Below, piece after piece: positions 7,798-15,348 of a stretch of 18,482 nucleotides of DNA (within the stretch, counting starts at the first letter, position 1; every line of letters starts with the position of its first letter). A program made the position numbers and the translations under genes. Source of the DNA: DAOTWY01 sp003696565 (GTDB lineage: Bacteria > Chloroflexota > Anaerolineae > Aggregatilineales > Phototrophicaceae); NCBI GenBank assembly GCA_034435635.1, contig DAOTWY010000109.1, forward strand, positions 1 through 18,482, in the 5' to 3' direction. The notes under the pieces were generated by a model. It was not told where the DNA came from and searched no databases. It saw only the letters and a program-made list of their open reading frames with translations.

Positions 7798-7825
7798 TTG
7801 ACAGATAGAACTTTTGTGCTACAAT
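7798..7825 (+). promoter_or_regulatory. recA promoter
   Basis: A perfect TTGACA -35 (7798-7803) and a TACAAT -10 (7820-7825) are separated by 16 bases. Transcription would begin near 7832, leaving a leader of about 52 bases before the recA ATG. The spacer holds the LexA-like palindrome listed separately. A second TATAAT at 7849-7854 has no convincing -35 partner. Confidence 0.75.
7806..7821 (+). promoter_or_regulatory. Candidate LexA (SOS) operator in the recA promoter
   Basis: TAGAAC-TTTT-GTGCTA is an imperfect 16-bp palindrome with 5 of 6 arm positions complementary. It matches the GAAC-N4-GTTC core of the Bacillus/actinobacterial LexA box at 7 of 8 positions. It lies between the -35 and -10 of recA, a position where a bound repressor would block RNA polymerase. 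LexA itself is not in the window, so the assignment is inferred. Confidence 0.55.
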
Positions 7826-7883
7826 CAATGTATGACGAAAATTTTAGGTATAATAAAGCCAAAACAGTACGAAAGAGCAACCT

Positions 7884-8975
7884 ATGCCACGAAAAAAAAA
7901 GTCAGAAGAAACAACGTCAAAAACAGATTTGTTCAAGGGCACAATTGACGAAGGCAAACGTAAAGCCTTAGATGCCGTTTTGGGGGAAATTACAAAACGA
8001 TTTGGCGATGGCGCAATTTTGCGATTAGGGGATGCCCAAAATCTAAAGGTCGATACAATTCCTTCAGGGTCATTAACAGTTGATATAGCCATGGGTGTTG
8101 GTGGTATACCACGTGGGCGCATCACAGAAATTTATGGGCCCGAATCCAGTGGTAAAACAACGCTATGTTTAAGCATCATCGCACAGGCGCAAAAACGTGG
8201 CGGTTTATGTGCCTTTGTAGATATGGAGCATGCGCTTGACCCATCATACGCAGAACGCATTGGCGTTAATTTAGACACATTGTATATCTCCCAGCCAGAT
8301 ACTGGTGAACAGGCATTAGAAATTACTGAGTCGTTGGTACGTTCTGGTGCGTTAGATGTCGTTGTTGTGGATAGTGTTGCCGCACTTGTCCCCCGTGCAG
8401 AAATTGAAGGAGAAATGGGTGATAGTCATGTCGGGCTACAAGCACGCTTGATGAGCCAGGCTTTACGCAAATTAGCCGGTGCCATTAAACAAACCAACAC
8501 AACCGTTATATTTACCAATCAGCTTCGTGAAAAAGTCGGCGTAATGTTTGGGTCACCAGAAACAACTAGCGGTGGGCGTGCATTGAAATTCTATGCTAGT
8601 GTGCGCTTGGATATTCGCCGAATTCAATCGATTAAACAAGGTGGGGATAACATCGGCAACCGTACCCGCGTTCGTGTAACCAAAAACAAAGTGTCTGCCC
8701 CATTCCGTGAAGCAGAATTCGATATTATGTTTTATGAAAGTGGCATCAGCAAAACTGGTGAAATTATCGACCTAGCAACAGACTTAGGCATTATTGAAAA
8801 ACGTGGGGCATTCTATCGTTATAACGATGAACTATTGGGGCAAGGGCGAGAAAATGCCAAAACCTTCTTAGATGAAAACCCAAAACTTTCTGATGAAATT
8901 GAGGATCGCATCCGCGATCATTTTGGCTTGCCCACCCTCTCACAAGTTCAATCCGAAGTCGCAGACAATGAATAG
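7884..8975 (+). CDS. recA: Recombinase RecA
   Basis: RecA forms ATP-dependent filaments on single-stranded DNA, promotes strand exchange and stimulates LexA self-cleavage. The 363-residue protein is of normal length. It shows the Walker A motif GPESSGKTT (85-93), the Walker B stretch LDVVVVDSVAALVP followed by the L1 region, TNTTVIFTNQLREKVGVMFGSPETTSGGRALKFYASVRLDIRR spanning the L2 loop and nucleotide-contacting residues, and a C-terminal domain ending in an acidic tail (EVADNE). The N-terminus is Lys-rich (PRKKKS). The ATG at 7884 has a purine stretch (GAAAGAG) 6 bases upstream. It has its own promoter with a candidate SOS operator, so DNA-damage induction is likely. Confidence 0.99.
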   Translation: MPRKKKSEETTSKTDLFKGTIDEGKRKALDAVLGEITKRFGDGAILRLGDAQNLKVDTIPSGSLTVDIAMGVGGIPRGRITEIYGPESSGKTTLCLSIIAQAQKRGGLCAFVDMEHALDPSYAERIGVNLDTLYISQPDTGEQALEITESLVRSGALDVVVVDSVAALVPRAEIEGEMGDSHVGLQARLMSQALRKLAGAIKQTNTTVIFTNQLREKVGVMFGSPETTSGGRALKFYASVRLDIRRIQSIKQGGDNIGNRTRVRVTKNKVSAPFREAEFDIMFYESGISKTGEIIDLATDLGIIEKRGAFYRYNDELLGQGRENAKTFLDENPKLSDEIEDRIRDHFGLPTLSQVQSEVADNE

Positions 8976-8987
8976 TTTCAAAACTTT

Positions 8988-9019
8988 ACTTTCCCTGGCA
9001 ATACCCTGCTAGGGAAAGT
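8988..9019 (+). terminator. Hairpin between convergent recA and rdgB
   Basis: A 13-base-pair hairpin (8988-9000 with 9007-9019, including one G-T pair) with a 6-base loop lies in the 47-base gap between the convergent recA and rdgB stop codons. The stem is strong, but the tract that follows is only short in T (TTTAT) on the plus strand. It probably serves as a terminator, perhaps for both genes. Confidence 0.6.
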
Positions 9020-9022
9020 TTA

Positions 9023-9634
9023 TCATTTCGGCAAGTCATCGCTTAAAAACGCCTGCAACATCACAATCAATTTACGTGCTGCACGCCCCCGATGACTAAT
9101 TTGATGTTTGATATGCGCTTCTAAATCCCCAAATGTGCGATCATAGCCATCCGGTATGAAGATAGCATCATAGCCGAAACCCTGTGCGCCACTACTTTCT
9201 TCTAACGCAATTTTGCCCTCACAAACACCTTGGGCAATCAGGCAAGTTTGCTGTTGTGGGTGTGCCACAGCAATAACACATTCAAAATAAGCGGTGCGTT
9301 GTGTTACCCCCGTCAATTGCTCAAGGAGTTTTTGTCGCCTGCCAGCATCATCTAATCCTTCACCACCATATCGTGCAGAATACACCCCAGGCGCACCATT
9401 TAAAGCATCCACACACAAGCCACTATCATCCGCCAAAGCAAACTTTCCACTAGCCTGAGCATAAGCTTTAGCTTTTAGTTGTGCATTCGCCATGAATGTT
9501 TCGCCTGTTTCTGGCACATCCATATGTCCCAAGTTGACATCATCCAGGCTCAGCAGTGTTATCGGAATATCTGCCAACAATTCACGATATTCTTTGACTT
9601 TACCAGGGTTTGTTGTTCCAATGACGATTTCCAT
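9023..9634 (-). CDS. rdgB: XTP/dITP diphosphatase (RdgB/HAM1 family)
   Basis: This house-cleaning enzyme hydrolyses non-canonical purine nucleotides (dITP, XTP) to the monophosphate and pyrophosphate. The 203-residue protein has the family hallmarks: TTNPGK near the N-terminus (7-12) for phosphate binding, ALADDSGLCVDAL with catalytic Asp69/Asp70, GFGYDAIFIP, and SHRGRAARKL for base recognition near the C-terminus. I start it at the ATG at 9634, since GAGGGG lies 5 bases before it and overlaps the alternative GTG at 9640. It converges on recA and diverges from rsmA. Confidence 0.95.
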   Translation of the reverse strand: MEIVIGTTNPGKVKEYRELLADIPITLLSLDDVNLGHMDVPETGETFMANAQLKAKAYAQASGKFALADDSGLCVDALNGAPGVYSARYGGEGLDDAGRRQKLLEQLTGVTQRTAYFECVIAVAHPQQQTCLIAQGVCEGKIALEESSGAQGFGYDAIFIPDGYDRTFGDLEAHIKHQISHRGRAARKLIVMLQAFLSDDLPK

Positions 9635-9708
9635 ATTCACCCCTCAAATTAATGTACTCACAAATAGTATAATCAATTTCTCAGTTTATGTGATGGAGGA
9701 AACAACTC

Positions 9709-10536
9709 ATGACCAACCCTAAAGCCTTATTGGATCAGTATGATATTCAACCCAAAAAAAGCCTAGGACAAAACTTCCTCCATGATCCAAACACGTTAGA
9801 GAAGATTGTCACCACAGCCGAACTGATGCCAGATGATACAGTTGTAGAGATTGGACCAGGCACTGGAGCCTTAACCAAAGTGTTGGCACAACAAGCTCGT
9901 CATGTCTTTAGTGTTGAAATCGATGAGCGAATGCGCCCTATTTTAGAAAGCGAACTTAGCGCATATAGCAATGTCTATTTAGTCTTTGAGGACATCCTAA
10001 AAGTTGATGTTTTAAAGTTGGTTGGTGCGCGTGATTTTGTCGTGGTGGCAAATGTGCCATATTACATCACCAGTGCAATTTTACGTCATTTGCTGGATGC
10101 TCATCGCCGTCCGCGCCGCCTCGTACTAACTATTCAGCATGAAGTCGCTGAGCGGATAATCGCCCAACCAGGGAATTTGAATTTACTAGCAATTAGTGTG
10201 CAATTTTATGGTCAGGCTGAAATTGTAACCCGCCTTAAACCAGGGGTTTTTTGGCCCCGCCCAGATGTTGACAGTGCTGTGATCCGTATTGATACATTTG
10301 ATACCCCCCCCGTTGATGTTCCAAATGCCGATATATTCTTCCGAGTAGTTAAAGCTGGATTCAGCCAGAAGCGCAAACAGCTTAAAAATGCCCTTAGTGG
10401 GGGATTAGGGATCAAGACTAAGTTAGCCGGTGAGCTGCTGGATTCAGCGGGAATTGACCCAACACGCCGCGCAGAAACATTAACATTAGAGGAGTGGGCA
10501 AGTCTCTCTCATGCTTATGCCTCACAAAAGGCGTAA
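9709..10536 (+). CDS. rsmA: 16S rRNA dimethyladenosine transferase RsmA (KsgA)
   Basis: RsmA dimethylates two adjacent adenines in the 3' terminal hairpin of 16S rRNA during small-subunit maturation, using S-adenosylmethionine. The 275-residue protein has the KKSLGQNFLHD N-terminal signature (16-26), SAM-binding motif I VVEIGPGTGALT (45-56), and the catalytic NVPYYIT (115-121, the family's N-L/V-P-Y-Y/N motif). The C-terminal helical domain includes the KAGFSQKRKQLKNAL block. A strong site (GGAGG) lies 9 bases before the ATG, and a TATAAT at 9668-9673 is a possible -10. The next gene starts 65 bases downstream. Confidence 0.97.
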   Translation: MTNPKALLDQYDIQPKKSLGQNFLHDPNTLEKIVTTAELMPDDTVVEIGPGTGALTKVLAQQARHVFSVEIDERMRPILESELSAYSNVYLVFEDILKVDVLKLVGARDFVVVANVPYYITSAILRHLLDAHRRPRRLVLTIQHEVAERIIAQPGNLNLLAISVQFYGQAEIVTRLKPGVFWPRPDVDSAVIRIDTFDTPPVDVPNADIFFRVVKAGFSQKRKQLKNALSGGLGIKTKLAGELLDSAGIDPTRRAETLTLEEWASLSHAYASQKA

Positions 10537-10601
10537 CTTTTACTTCATTTCATCGTATACTAAAAAGAAGATCAATCCGAACATTAAGGTAAAGCAGAAT
10601 C

Positions 10602-11369
10602 ATGATTCGCTTTCAAAAACGGAATACCATATGGCTGGCGGGAATGAGTGTTTTGATGGCTATTGCCGCCCTTTCCCCTAATGTCACAATAGGCGTTCAG
10701 GCACTTTTGTTCAGTGTGTTTCTGTTGGCATTAGGTGGCAGTTTAATGGATGAAAACACCCGTGAACGCTTGGTGAGTGTCGTGCAAAATCGCTTTTCAA
10801 CGACACATCGCGGACAGATGTCAAATGACGCACGACAAGCATATGAGCGTGCCCGTGCGCGGGAATATCGCACAGCAGAAGTCCAAATGATTGATATTGG
10901 CGTAATTGCCTCTCAAACTGGTGCAGATGGCATGGTCATGCGCCGGGCAACTAGTATCTCTAAAGACGATGATGGGGCACGTCCTTTTCTTACTTTGGTC
11001 GTCCCGCCGGAAGAAGCGGAGCGTAATGCCATCATCCGCTTTGAGTTTATTGACCAAAATGGTGATAGACAATATGTCCATACCATGCGGGTTTATTTAC
11101 GAGAAGGTGAGATGAATATCCTGGCAGATCATCACCTGCCATTGATGGATAATGAGCGTATCGCAGGCATGGGGGACTGGGATTTGCGCGTGTATGTTGA
11201 TGACGTACTAATCGGAATTCACACATTTAGTTTGCATCCATCGATGACAGAACGCCGTCAACGGTTGCGTGGCGGGCAATATTATGAAATGGGAGAAGCA
11301 CGTCCTAGACGCAGCTCAGACACACCAACAAGTTTAGAGGATTTACTGCGAAATCAGGATAAGAGGTAA
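10602..11369 (+). CDS. Membrane-anchored protein of unknown function, paralogue A
   Basis: I do not recognise a named family. The 255-residue protein has two predicted membrane helices at the N-terminus (about 10-25 and 31-48) and then a soluble domain of about 200 residues that would lie in the cytoplasm, given positive residues on both sides. The soluble domain includes AEVQMIDIGVIAS, RPFLTLVVPPEE, AIIRFEFIDQNGDRQYVHT, MGDWDLRVYVDDVLIGIHTFSL and a C-terminal SLEDLLRNQ. The same elements in the same order occur in the next gene, so the two are paralogues. It looks like a beta-sandwich domain with NG turns, but that is inference. The coding sequences are separated by two bases, and the ribosome binding site of the second gene overlaps this gene's end. 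Confidence 0.8.
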   Translation: MIRFQKRNTIWLAGMSVLMAIAALSPNVTIGVQALLFSVFLLALGGSLMDENTRERLVSVVQNRFSTTHRGQMSNDARQAYERARAREYRTAEVQMIDIGVIASQTGADGMVMRRATSISKDDDGARPFLTLVVPPEEAERNAIIRFEFIDQNGDRQYVHTMRVYLREGEMNILADHHLPLMDNERIAGMGDWDLRVYVDDVLIGIHTFSLHPSMTERRQRLRGGQYYEMGEARPRRSSDTPTSLEDLLRNQDKR

Positions 11370-11371
11370 AA

Positions 11372-12166
11372 ATGCGTTGGTGGAATAGTTTATCTTTTAG
11401 CGAAAAAGCCCTAGCATTGTTAATCGGGCTGATTTTCATTGGGATACTAGGGAAAATAGGCACTGTTTTGCCCTTATTAGTTATCATTGCTGTGCTTTCT
11501 TATGTATTAAAAGATGACAGAAGGCAAAATACAAATCAGCAGGGTGAATCATATAAACAGCAATGGCAATCCACACACACACCACAACAAACTTCCCGCT
11601 ATCCACGTGATATTCAACCTCATGCCCTAACAGCCGTTAGACGCGCCGGACTAGACCCCAAAAGCGTACAGATCTTAACGGTTGATATTGGTGTGATGTC
11701 ATTTCATGGTGATGCTTCGCCAGTTATTCACCGCACTTGGCCCGTTGATGATGATTGTGATTATATTCAACCATTTATCCAATTGCGTGTACCGCGCAAC
11801 GCAGCTGGCACAATTGCCTTTGAAATTTTTGATAAAAACGGCGAATTAGTATTTATGCATGAGGATGAATATCAACTCCAAACTGGCACGAACTTAGTAG
11901 TACCGGCGGCACGGCTGCCTGTGCATGATGAGCAAGACAACAATGGCACATGGGAAATGCGCGTGAGTGTTGGCAATATCATCATTGCACGGCATGAATT
12001 CGGTTGGGAAGCCACAGAAGCCCCAGATTTTCGGCGGCATGTTGGGGAAGATGGCGAAATTAGCAGCGAATTGCGTGCTGCTCTATATAACAGCCGTATT
12101 GAACAACTTTCGATCGATGATCTACTGGCGGATCAAGAAGACGATCAACAGCAAGCGGCACATTAG
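11372..12166 (+). CDS. Membrane-anchored protein of unknown function, paralogue B
   Basis: The 264-residue protein repeats the architecture of its upstream neighbour. It has two N-terminal membrane helices (about 12-26 and 31-46), a polar Gln/Thr-rich linker (about 48-78), and a soluble domain carrying VQILTVDIGVMSF, DYIQPFIQLRVPRN, GTIAFEIFDKNGELVFMHE, GTWEMRVSVGNIIIARHEFGW and a C-terminal LSIDDLLADQ. The shared blocks show common descent. Translation is probably coupled to the upstream gene: AAGAGG lies across that gene's stop codon and the ATG follows after two spacer bases. Expression of both from the rsmA side is possible. It converges on the DUF6391 pair with a 21-base gap. No function is proposed beyond a membrane-tethered partner or scaffold role. 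Confidence 0.8.
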   Translation: MRWWNSLSFSEKALALLIGLIFIGILGKIGTVLPLLVIIAVLSYVLKDDRRQNTNQQGESYKQQWQSTHTPQQTSRYPRDIQPHALTAVRRAGLDPKSVQILTVDIGVMSFHGDASPVIHRTWPVDDDCDYIQPFIQLRVPRNAAGTIAFEIFDKNGELVFMHEDEYQLQTGTNLVVPAARLPVHDEQDNNGTWEMRVSVGNIIIARHEFGWEATEAPDFRRHVGEDGEISSELRAALYNSRIEQLSIDDLLADQEDDQQQAAH

Positions 12167-12187
12167 ACCAATGTCTTTTTATGGTGT

Positions 12188-12379
12188 CTACTTACTTAGG
12201 GCAACCAACACACCACCAATCAGTAGCATAATAATTGCAACGCCAACGCCACCCAGGCAGATTTGTAAGCTGAGTGTGGTGTTACCAGCCAGCGCAACCG
12301 ATGCAGATGCACCGGATGTTATCATCCCAATCAATAAAATGAGACCAGCAAAACGACGAGCAGGTGTTGGATTTTGCAT
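12188..12379 (-). CDS. Small two-helix membrane protein, 63 residues
   Basis: A short protein made of a basic N-terminus (MQNPTPARR) and two hydrophobic segments, about 11-31 and 38-61, joined by a short polar turn (GNTTLSLQ). I do not recognise the family. It is very probably real: it starts 6 bases after the stop codon of the DUF6391 gene, and AGAGG overlapping that stop serves as its ribosome binding site, about 10 bases from the ATG. This suggests translational coupling and a joint role with DUF6391 in the membrane. Confidence 0.68.
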   Translation of the reverse strand: MQNPTPARRFAGLILLIGMITSGASASVALAGNTTLSLQICLGGVGVAIIMLLIGGVLVALSK

Positions 12380-12385
12380 TGTTCA

Positions 12386-12934
12386 TTAACCTCTGCGAGT
12401 AGCGATATGGTGCATCACCATTTTATGACCAAACCAATTGATTTCACGTCGGTTGATCTCAATAATTTCTAAATCACCAGGGTCACCTTTTGTCGTAATC
12501 AATTCCTGAATACGCATTCCTAATGGTTGTGAGACAATCAACGCCAAAATTGTGAGCATCAGGGTCAAACTGAAGCGATCAGCAGAAAAACGGCGTGTAT
12601 TTGACCCAACACTTAAACCAATTGTTGCCGCCATGGTAGACATCACCCCAGTCGTGACCAAGTTTGTACCACAATTAGGATGGATCGCTAATTTGTGTTC
12701 ACCGCGTTGCAGCCGTGTTAGTGCTTCATGTGCTGCTTTTTCAACTGCATCAGTTGGAATATCCCCCATCAGTACAAAGCCGCTGTCACTTGCACGCCCA
12801 GCGACACGCAGATTTTTCAATTTACGGGTCAGCATGTGTACAGTGGCATGTTCCAGGGCATGGTTACGTCGCACACGACGAATTAACGAATGCTCTAACA
12901 ATGGGCGGGCTACATTGGCAAATGCTTGAATCAT
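12386..12934 (-). CDS. DUF6391 family membrane protein
   Basis: The 182-residue protein matches my memory of DUF6391, whose hallmark is the N-terminal RRNHALEHATVHML. It contains a His/Glu cluster at His25, Glu28, His29 and His33, then a soluble alpha/beta part (GFVLMGDIPTDAVEKAAHEAL, residues 52-72) and a second conserved patch HPNCGTN (85-91). Hydrophobic segments follow at about 93-110 and 122-140, and a polar tail holds the C-terminus. The function is unknown. HxxEHxxxH plus a later His/Cys looks like a possible metal site. A strong GGAGAGG lies 5 bases before the ATG at 12934. It leads a two-gene operon with the small membrane protein. Confidence 0.82.
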   Translation of the reverse strand: MIQAFANVARPLLEHSLIRRVRRNHALEHATVHMLTRKLKNLRVAGRASDSGFVLMGDIPTDAVEKAAHEALTRLQRGEHKLAIHPNCGTNLVTTGVMSTMAATIGLSVGSNTRRFSADRFSLTLMLTILALIVSQPLGMRIQELITTKGDPGDLEIIEINRREINWFGHKMVMHHIATRRG

Positions 12935-13014
12935 CTCAACCTCTCCAGCTCATCAAATACGCCTAGCCTATAATAGACTGTTGCTGATTTTTCCACAACG
13001 GTTTGCCTACGTTA

Positions 13015-13045
13015 TTGGCATAAATTAACAGAATTTGCTTACAAT
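13015..13045 (+). promoter_or_regulatory. Candidate promoter of the PPC-repeat exoprotein gene
   Basis: TTGGCA (13015-13020) and TACAAT (13040-13045) are separated by 19 bases, longer than ideal. The predicted transcription start near 13052 lies downstream of an in-frame ATG at 13049, which supports the later ATG at 13079 as the true start. Confidence 0.45.
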
Positions 13046-13078
13046 GATATGAAAGATATAAATGAAAGGTCGTCAAAC

Positions 13079-15211
13079 ATGAAACGTATTTTAGTAGTCT
13101 TGCTGATTCTAACACTAGGGCACAGCATACTACAGGCACAAGAGGATGCCATTCCAATCGATATTGGGCAAACTGTTGAAGGAAGTTTGAGCGAAACACA
13201 ACCGTTTGCATATTATACTTTTGAGGCAGATGCGGGGACAGTTGTCAGTATCACGCTTGTATCCAGCGACTTTGATGCATATTTAGTGCTGCTGGATTCA
13301 AACGGCAATGTGATCGCAGAAGATGATGACAGTGCTGGACGATTAAATGCCATGATCACAACTGAGCTTTCGGATACAGGCGTTTATCTCATCAATGCCA
13401 CCAGTTTACGCGCTTATCGGTCAGAAGGTGAATTTGCTGGCGTGGGAAATTATGAGCTGACCTTAACCAGCGATGATACGACCACAACGCTAGAACCAAT
13501 TATCGACATCTCAATCGCTTATGGCGATGTCATCACAGGCAATTTATCTGGTGAACCCATCAATTTCACATTTGAAGCATCATCAGGTGATGTCATTACT
13601 GCCACACTGGAATCCGATGAGTTTGATACATATCTATTTTTGCTAGATGCAAACGGGGTAGAACTCGCCCGTAACGACGACTTTGAACCATTTGAAAACA
13701 CCAATTCCAGAATTGAAAACTTTGTCATCCCAGAAGATGGCACTTATACATTACAAGTAAATAGTTTTGGCGCAGTGGTTGGTATTGATGAGGAAAGCGG
13801 TACGTTCAATTTAGCCTTAATGCCTGGTGTCGCCACTTCGTCTACGCCTGTACCAATACCATCCCCAACGGCGACCCCGCCACCGCCAATGCCATCCCCA
13901 ACGGCGACCCCACTACCGCCAATACCATCCCCAACGATGACCCCACTACCGCCAACATCAAATACAGAGATTGCCTATGGAGATGTCATAGAAGGTTATT
14001 TATCAACCAATACAGCACGGTTTACTTTTAATGGCACAGCAGGTGACATCATCAACATCACATTGAACTCATCAGATTTTGATAGTTATTTGTTGTTATA
14101 CGACGAAAACGGTTTTGAGATTGCTCGTGATGATGATAGTGGCGGTGATCTTAATTCACGCATTGGTCCGTTTGAGCTAGCTCAAAGCGGAACATACACA
14201 ATTGAAGTCACTACATACTCATATATCTCTTATAATGAGACTGGCACTGGCAATTTTGTGCTTCGGTTGAACACGGCAATCACTGAAACGATTGAAATTG
14301 GGCTGAATGAAGAGATCAGCGATACACTAAGTAATGAAACGCCTCTACTAGTATATCGCGTATCGGCATCAGCTGGAGATGTTATCATGCTCACGTTTGA
14401 TACGACATCTTATTCAGTTTATGCGCGTTTAACGGCAGCTGGTGGGACAGTATCTCAGGAAACATATGGTGGTCCTGGCATATTAGGACCCATTATTGTG
14501 AGCGAAGACACAAACTACCTCATCACGGTGGGAAGTTACGATCAGTATGGACCATATGATTTCACATTGACGATCAATACAACTAACCCTGTTGCTATTG
14601 CATATGACACACCTGTCACCACTAATTTTGATGAAAGCCCCGCACAAGTATTCACATTTGAAGGGAATGCAGGTGACATTATTGACGTAACAGTTGATAG
14701 CGGTGGTGCGGTGGATGCGCGCATTAGCCTGACTTCCCCGGAAAGCGGTACCATTGCTAGCGATGATGACAGTGGCTCAGGTTTTGATCCTGAACTGTTA
14801 AATATTATCTTGCCGGAAGATGGTCGTTACGCTATCGTCGCCCAGCCATATATCCCAGGAGATAACGGAAACTTCACAATTAATGTTGCCAACAGCGGGG
14901 TGCTTTCTATTGATGAGGCAGCGCAGGTTATACGAGTCAGTGATAAACAAACTCGTGGCACTGTTGTACTTGAAGGCACTGCCGGCGAAACTGTGTTAAT
15001 CAGCGCACGGGTATTAGCAAGAGGACGCGATAGCCAACCTTATATTACAGTGACACAAAACGACGCAATCCTAGCATCCAATCCGATTGGTGATGTAGAA
15101 CGCCTCATTCTGGAATTTGTTGTCCCGGAAGATGGTATTGTGCAGATCAATGTTGAGGATAGCTACTACACCGGTGTCATCATCGAATTCTCCATTTTTA
15201 ATGTGGAATAA
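13079..15211 (+). CDS. Exported protein with about six PPC-like domains
   Basis: A secreted protein of 710 residues built from tandem bacterial pre-peptidase C-terminal (PPC) domains. Residues 1-20 form a signal peptide (MKRILVVLLILTLGHSILQA) with a likely cut before QED. Domains lie at about 27-130, 144-247, 297-398, 405-500, 507-604 and a diverged last one at 610-710. The first three carry the typical pattern of Phe/Tyr-T-F, then AG(D)xxxITL, then SSDFDSYLLLYDENG and DDDSG. The second and third are separated by a Pro/Ser/Thr linker (252-294) with three 11-residue repeats. PPC domains usually accompany secreted peptidases, but no peptidase domain is present here, so this is a stand-alone binding or surface protein. 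The start is the ATG at 13079, with GAAAGG 9 bases upstream, rather than the in-frame ATG at 13049. Confidence 0.9.
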   Translation: MKRILVVLLILTLGHSILQAQEDAIPIDIGQTVEGSLSETQPFAYYTFEADAGTVVSITLVSSDFDAYLVLLDSNGNVIAEDDDSAGRLNAMITTELSDTGVYLINATSLRAYRSEGEFAGVGNYELTLTSDDTTTTLEPIIDISIAYGDVITGNLSGEPINFTFEASSGDVITATLESDEFDTYLFLLDANGVELARNDDFEPFENTNSRIENFVIPEDGTYTLQVNSFGAVVGIDEESGTFNLALMPGVATSSTPVPIPSPTATPPPPMPSPTATPLPPIPSPTMTPLPPTSNTEIAYGDVIEGYLSTNTARFTFNGTAGDIINITLNSSDFDSYLLLYDENGFEIARDDDSGGDLNSRIGPFELAQSGTYTIEVTTYSYISYNETGTGNFVLRLNTAITETIEIGLNEEISDTLSNETPLLVYRVSASAGDVIMLTFDTTSYSVYARLTAAGGTVSQETYGGPGILGPIIVSEDTNYLITVGSYDQYGPYDFTLTINTTNPVAIAYDTPVTTNFDESPAQVFTFEGNAGDIIDVTVDSGGAVDARISLTSPESGTIASDDDSGSGFDPELLNIILPEDGRYAIVAQPYIPGDNGNFTINVANSGVLSIDEAAQVIRVSDKQTRGTVVLEGTAGETVLISARVLARGRDSQPYITVTQNDAILASNPIGDVERLILEFVVPEDGIVQINVEDSYYTGVIIEFSIFNVE
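13853..13951 (+). repeat. Three tandem 33-bp repeats coding a Pro-rich linker
   Basis: Three near-identical 33-base units follow each other in frame (13853, 13886 and 13919). They encode PIPSPTATPPP, PMPSPTATPLP and PIPSPTMTPLP. They form the flexible linker between the second and third PPC domains. The copies differ at only a few bases, so copy number may vary between strains. Confidence 0.9.
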
Positions 15212-15218
15212 CCTCAAG

Positions 15219-15250
15219 ATAAGCCTCCACTTGTTGGGGGCTTATTTATT
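15219..15250 (+). terminator. Intrinsic terminator after the PPC-repeat gene
   Basis: An 11-base-pair stem (15219-15229 with 15235-15245, one T-G pair) closes a 5-base loop 8 bases after the stop codon. The run that follows is T-rich (TATTTATT across the stem end). It separates this gene from the C39-like gene downstream. Confidence 0.75.
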
Positions 15251-15259
15251 AAACCCACA

Positions 15260-15281
15260 GGAAAGCGTGGGGAAAGCGTAG
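15260..15281 (+). repeat. Tandem 11-bp direct repeat upstream of the C39-like gene
   Basis: GGAAAGCGTGG and GGAAAGCGTAG lie head to tail, 10 of 11 bases identical. They end just upstream of where the -35 region would be for the TATAAT at 15306-15311. Direct repeats phased at one helical turn are typical of activator binding sites, but no regulator can be named. Confidence 0.5.
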
Positions 15282-15305
15282 TCTACCGAGGTATACGGTC
15301 TTGGC

Positions 15306-15311
15306 TATAAT
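15306..15311 (+). promoter_or_regulatory. Candidate -10 element of the C39-like gene
   Basis: A perfect TATAAT lies 37 bases before the ATG of the C39-like gene. The hexamer 17 bases upstream (15283-15288) is a poor -35, consistent with a promoter that needs an activator at the direct repeats 15260-15281. Confidence 0.45.
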
Positions 15312-15348
15312 AAAGATAGTGAAACAAGAGATGAGGTAAGTAAATCAT

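Noticed and set aside
7849..7854. Second TATAAT upstream of recA
   Set aside because: There is no acceptable -35 at 16-18 bases. The TTGACA/TACAAT pair just upstream is much better.
13049..13078. In-frame ATG 10 codons upstream in the PPC gene
   Set aside because: It would put a polar stretch before the signal peptide, it lies within a few bases of the candidate -10, and the ribosome binding site fits the ATG at 13079.
13853..13951. Tandem repeats considered as a CRISPR-like or regulatory array
   Set aside because: The units abut without spacers, are multiples of three and are read in frame as Pro-rich linker repeats of the exoprotein.
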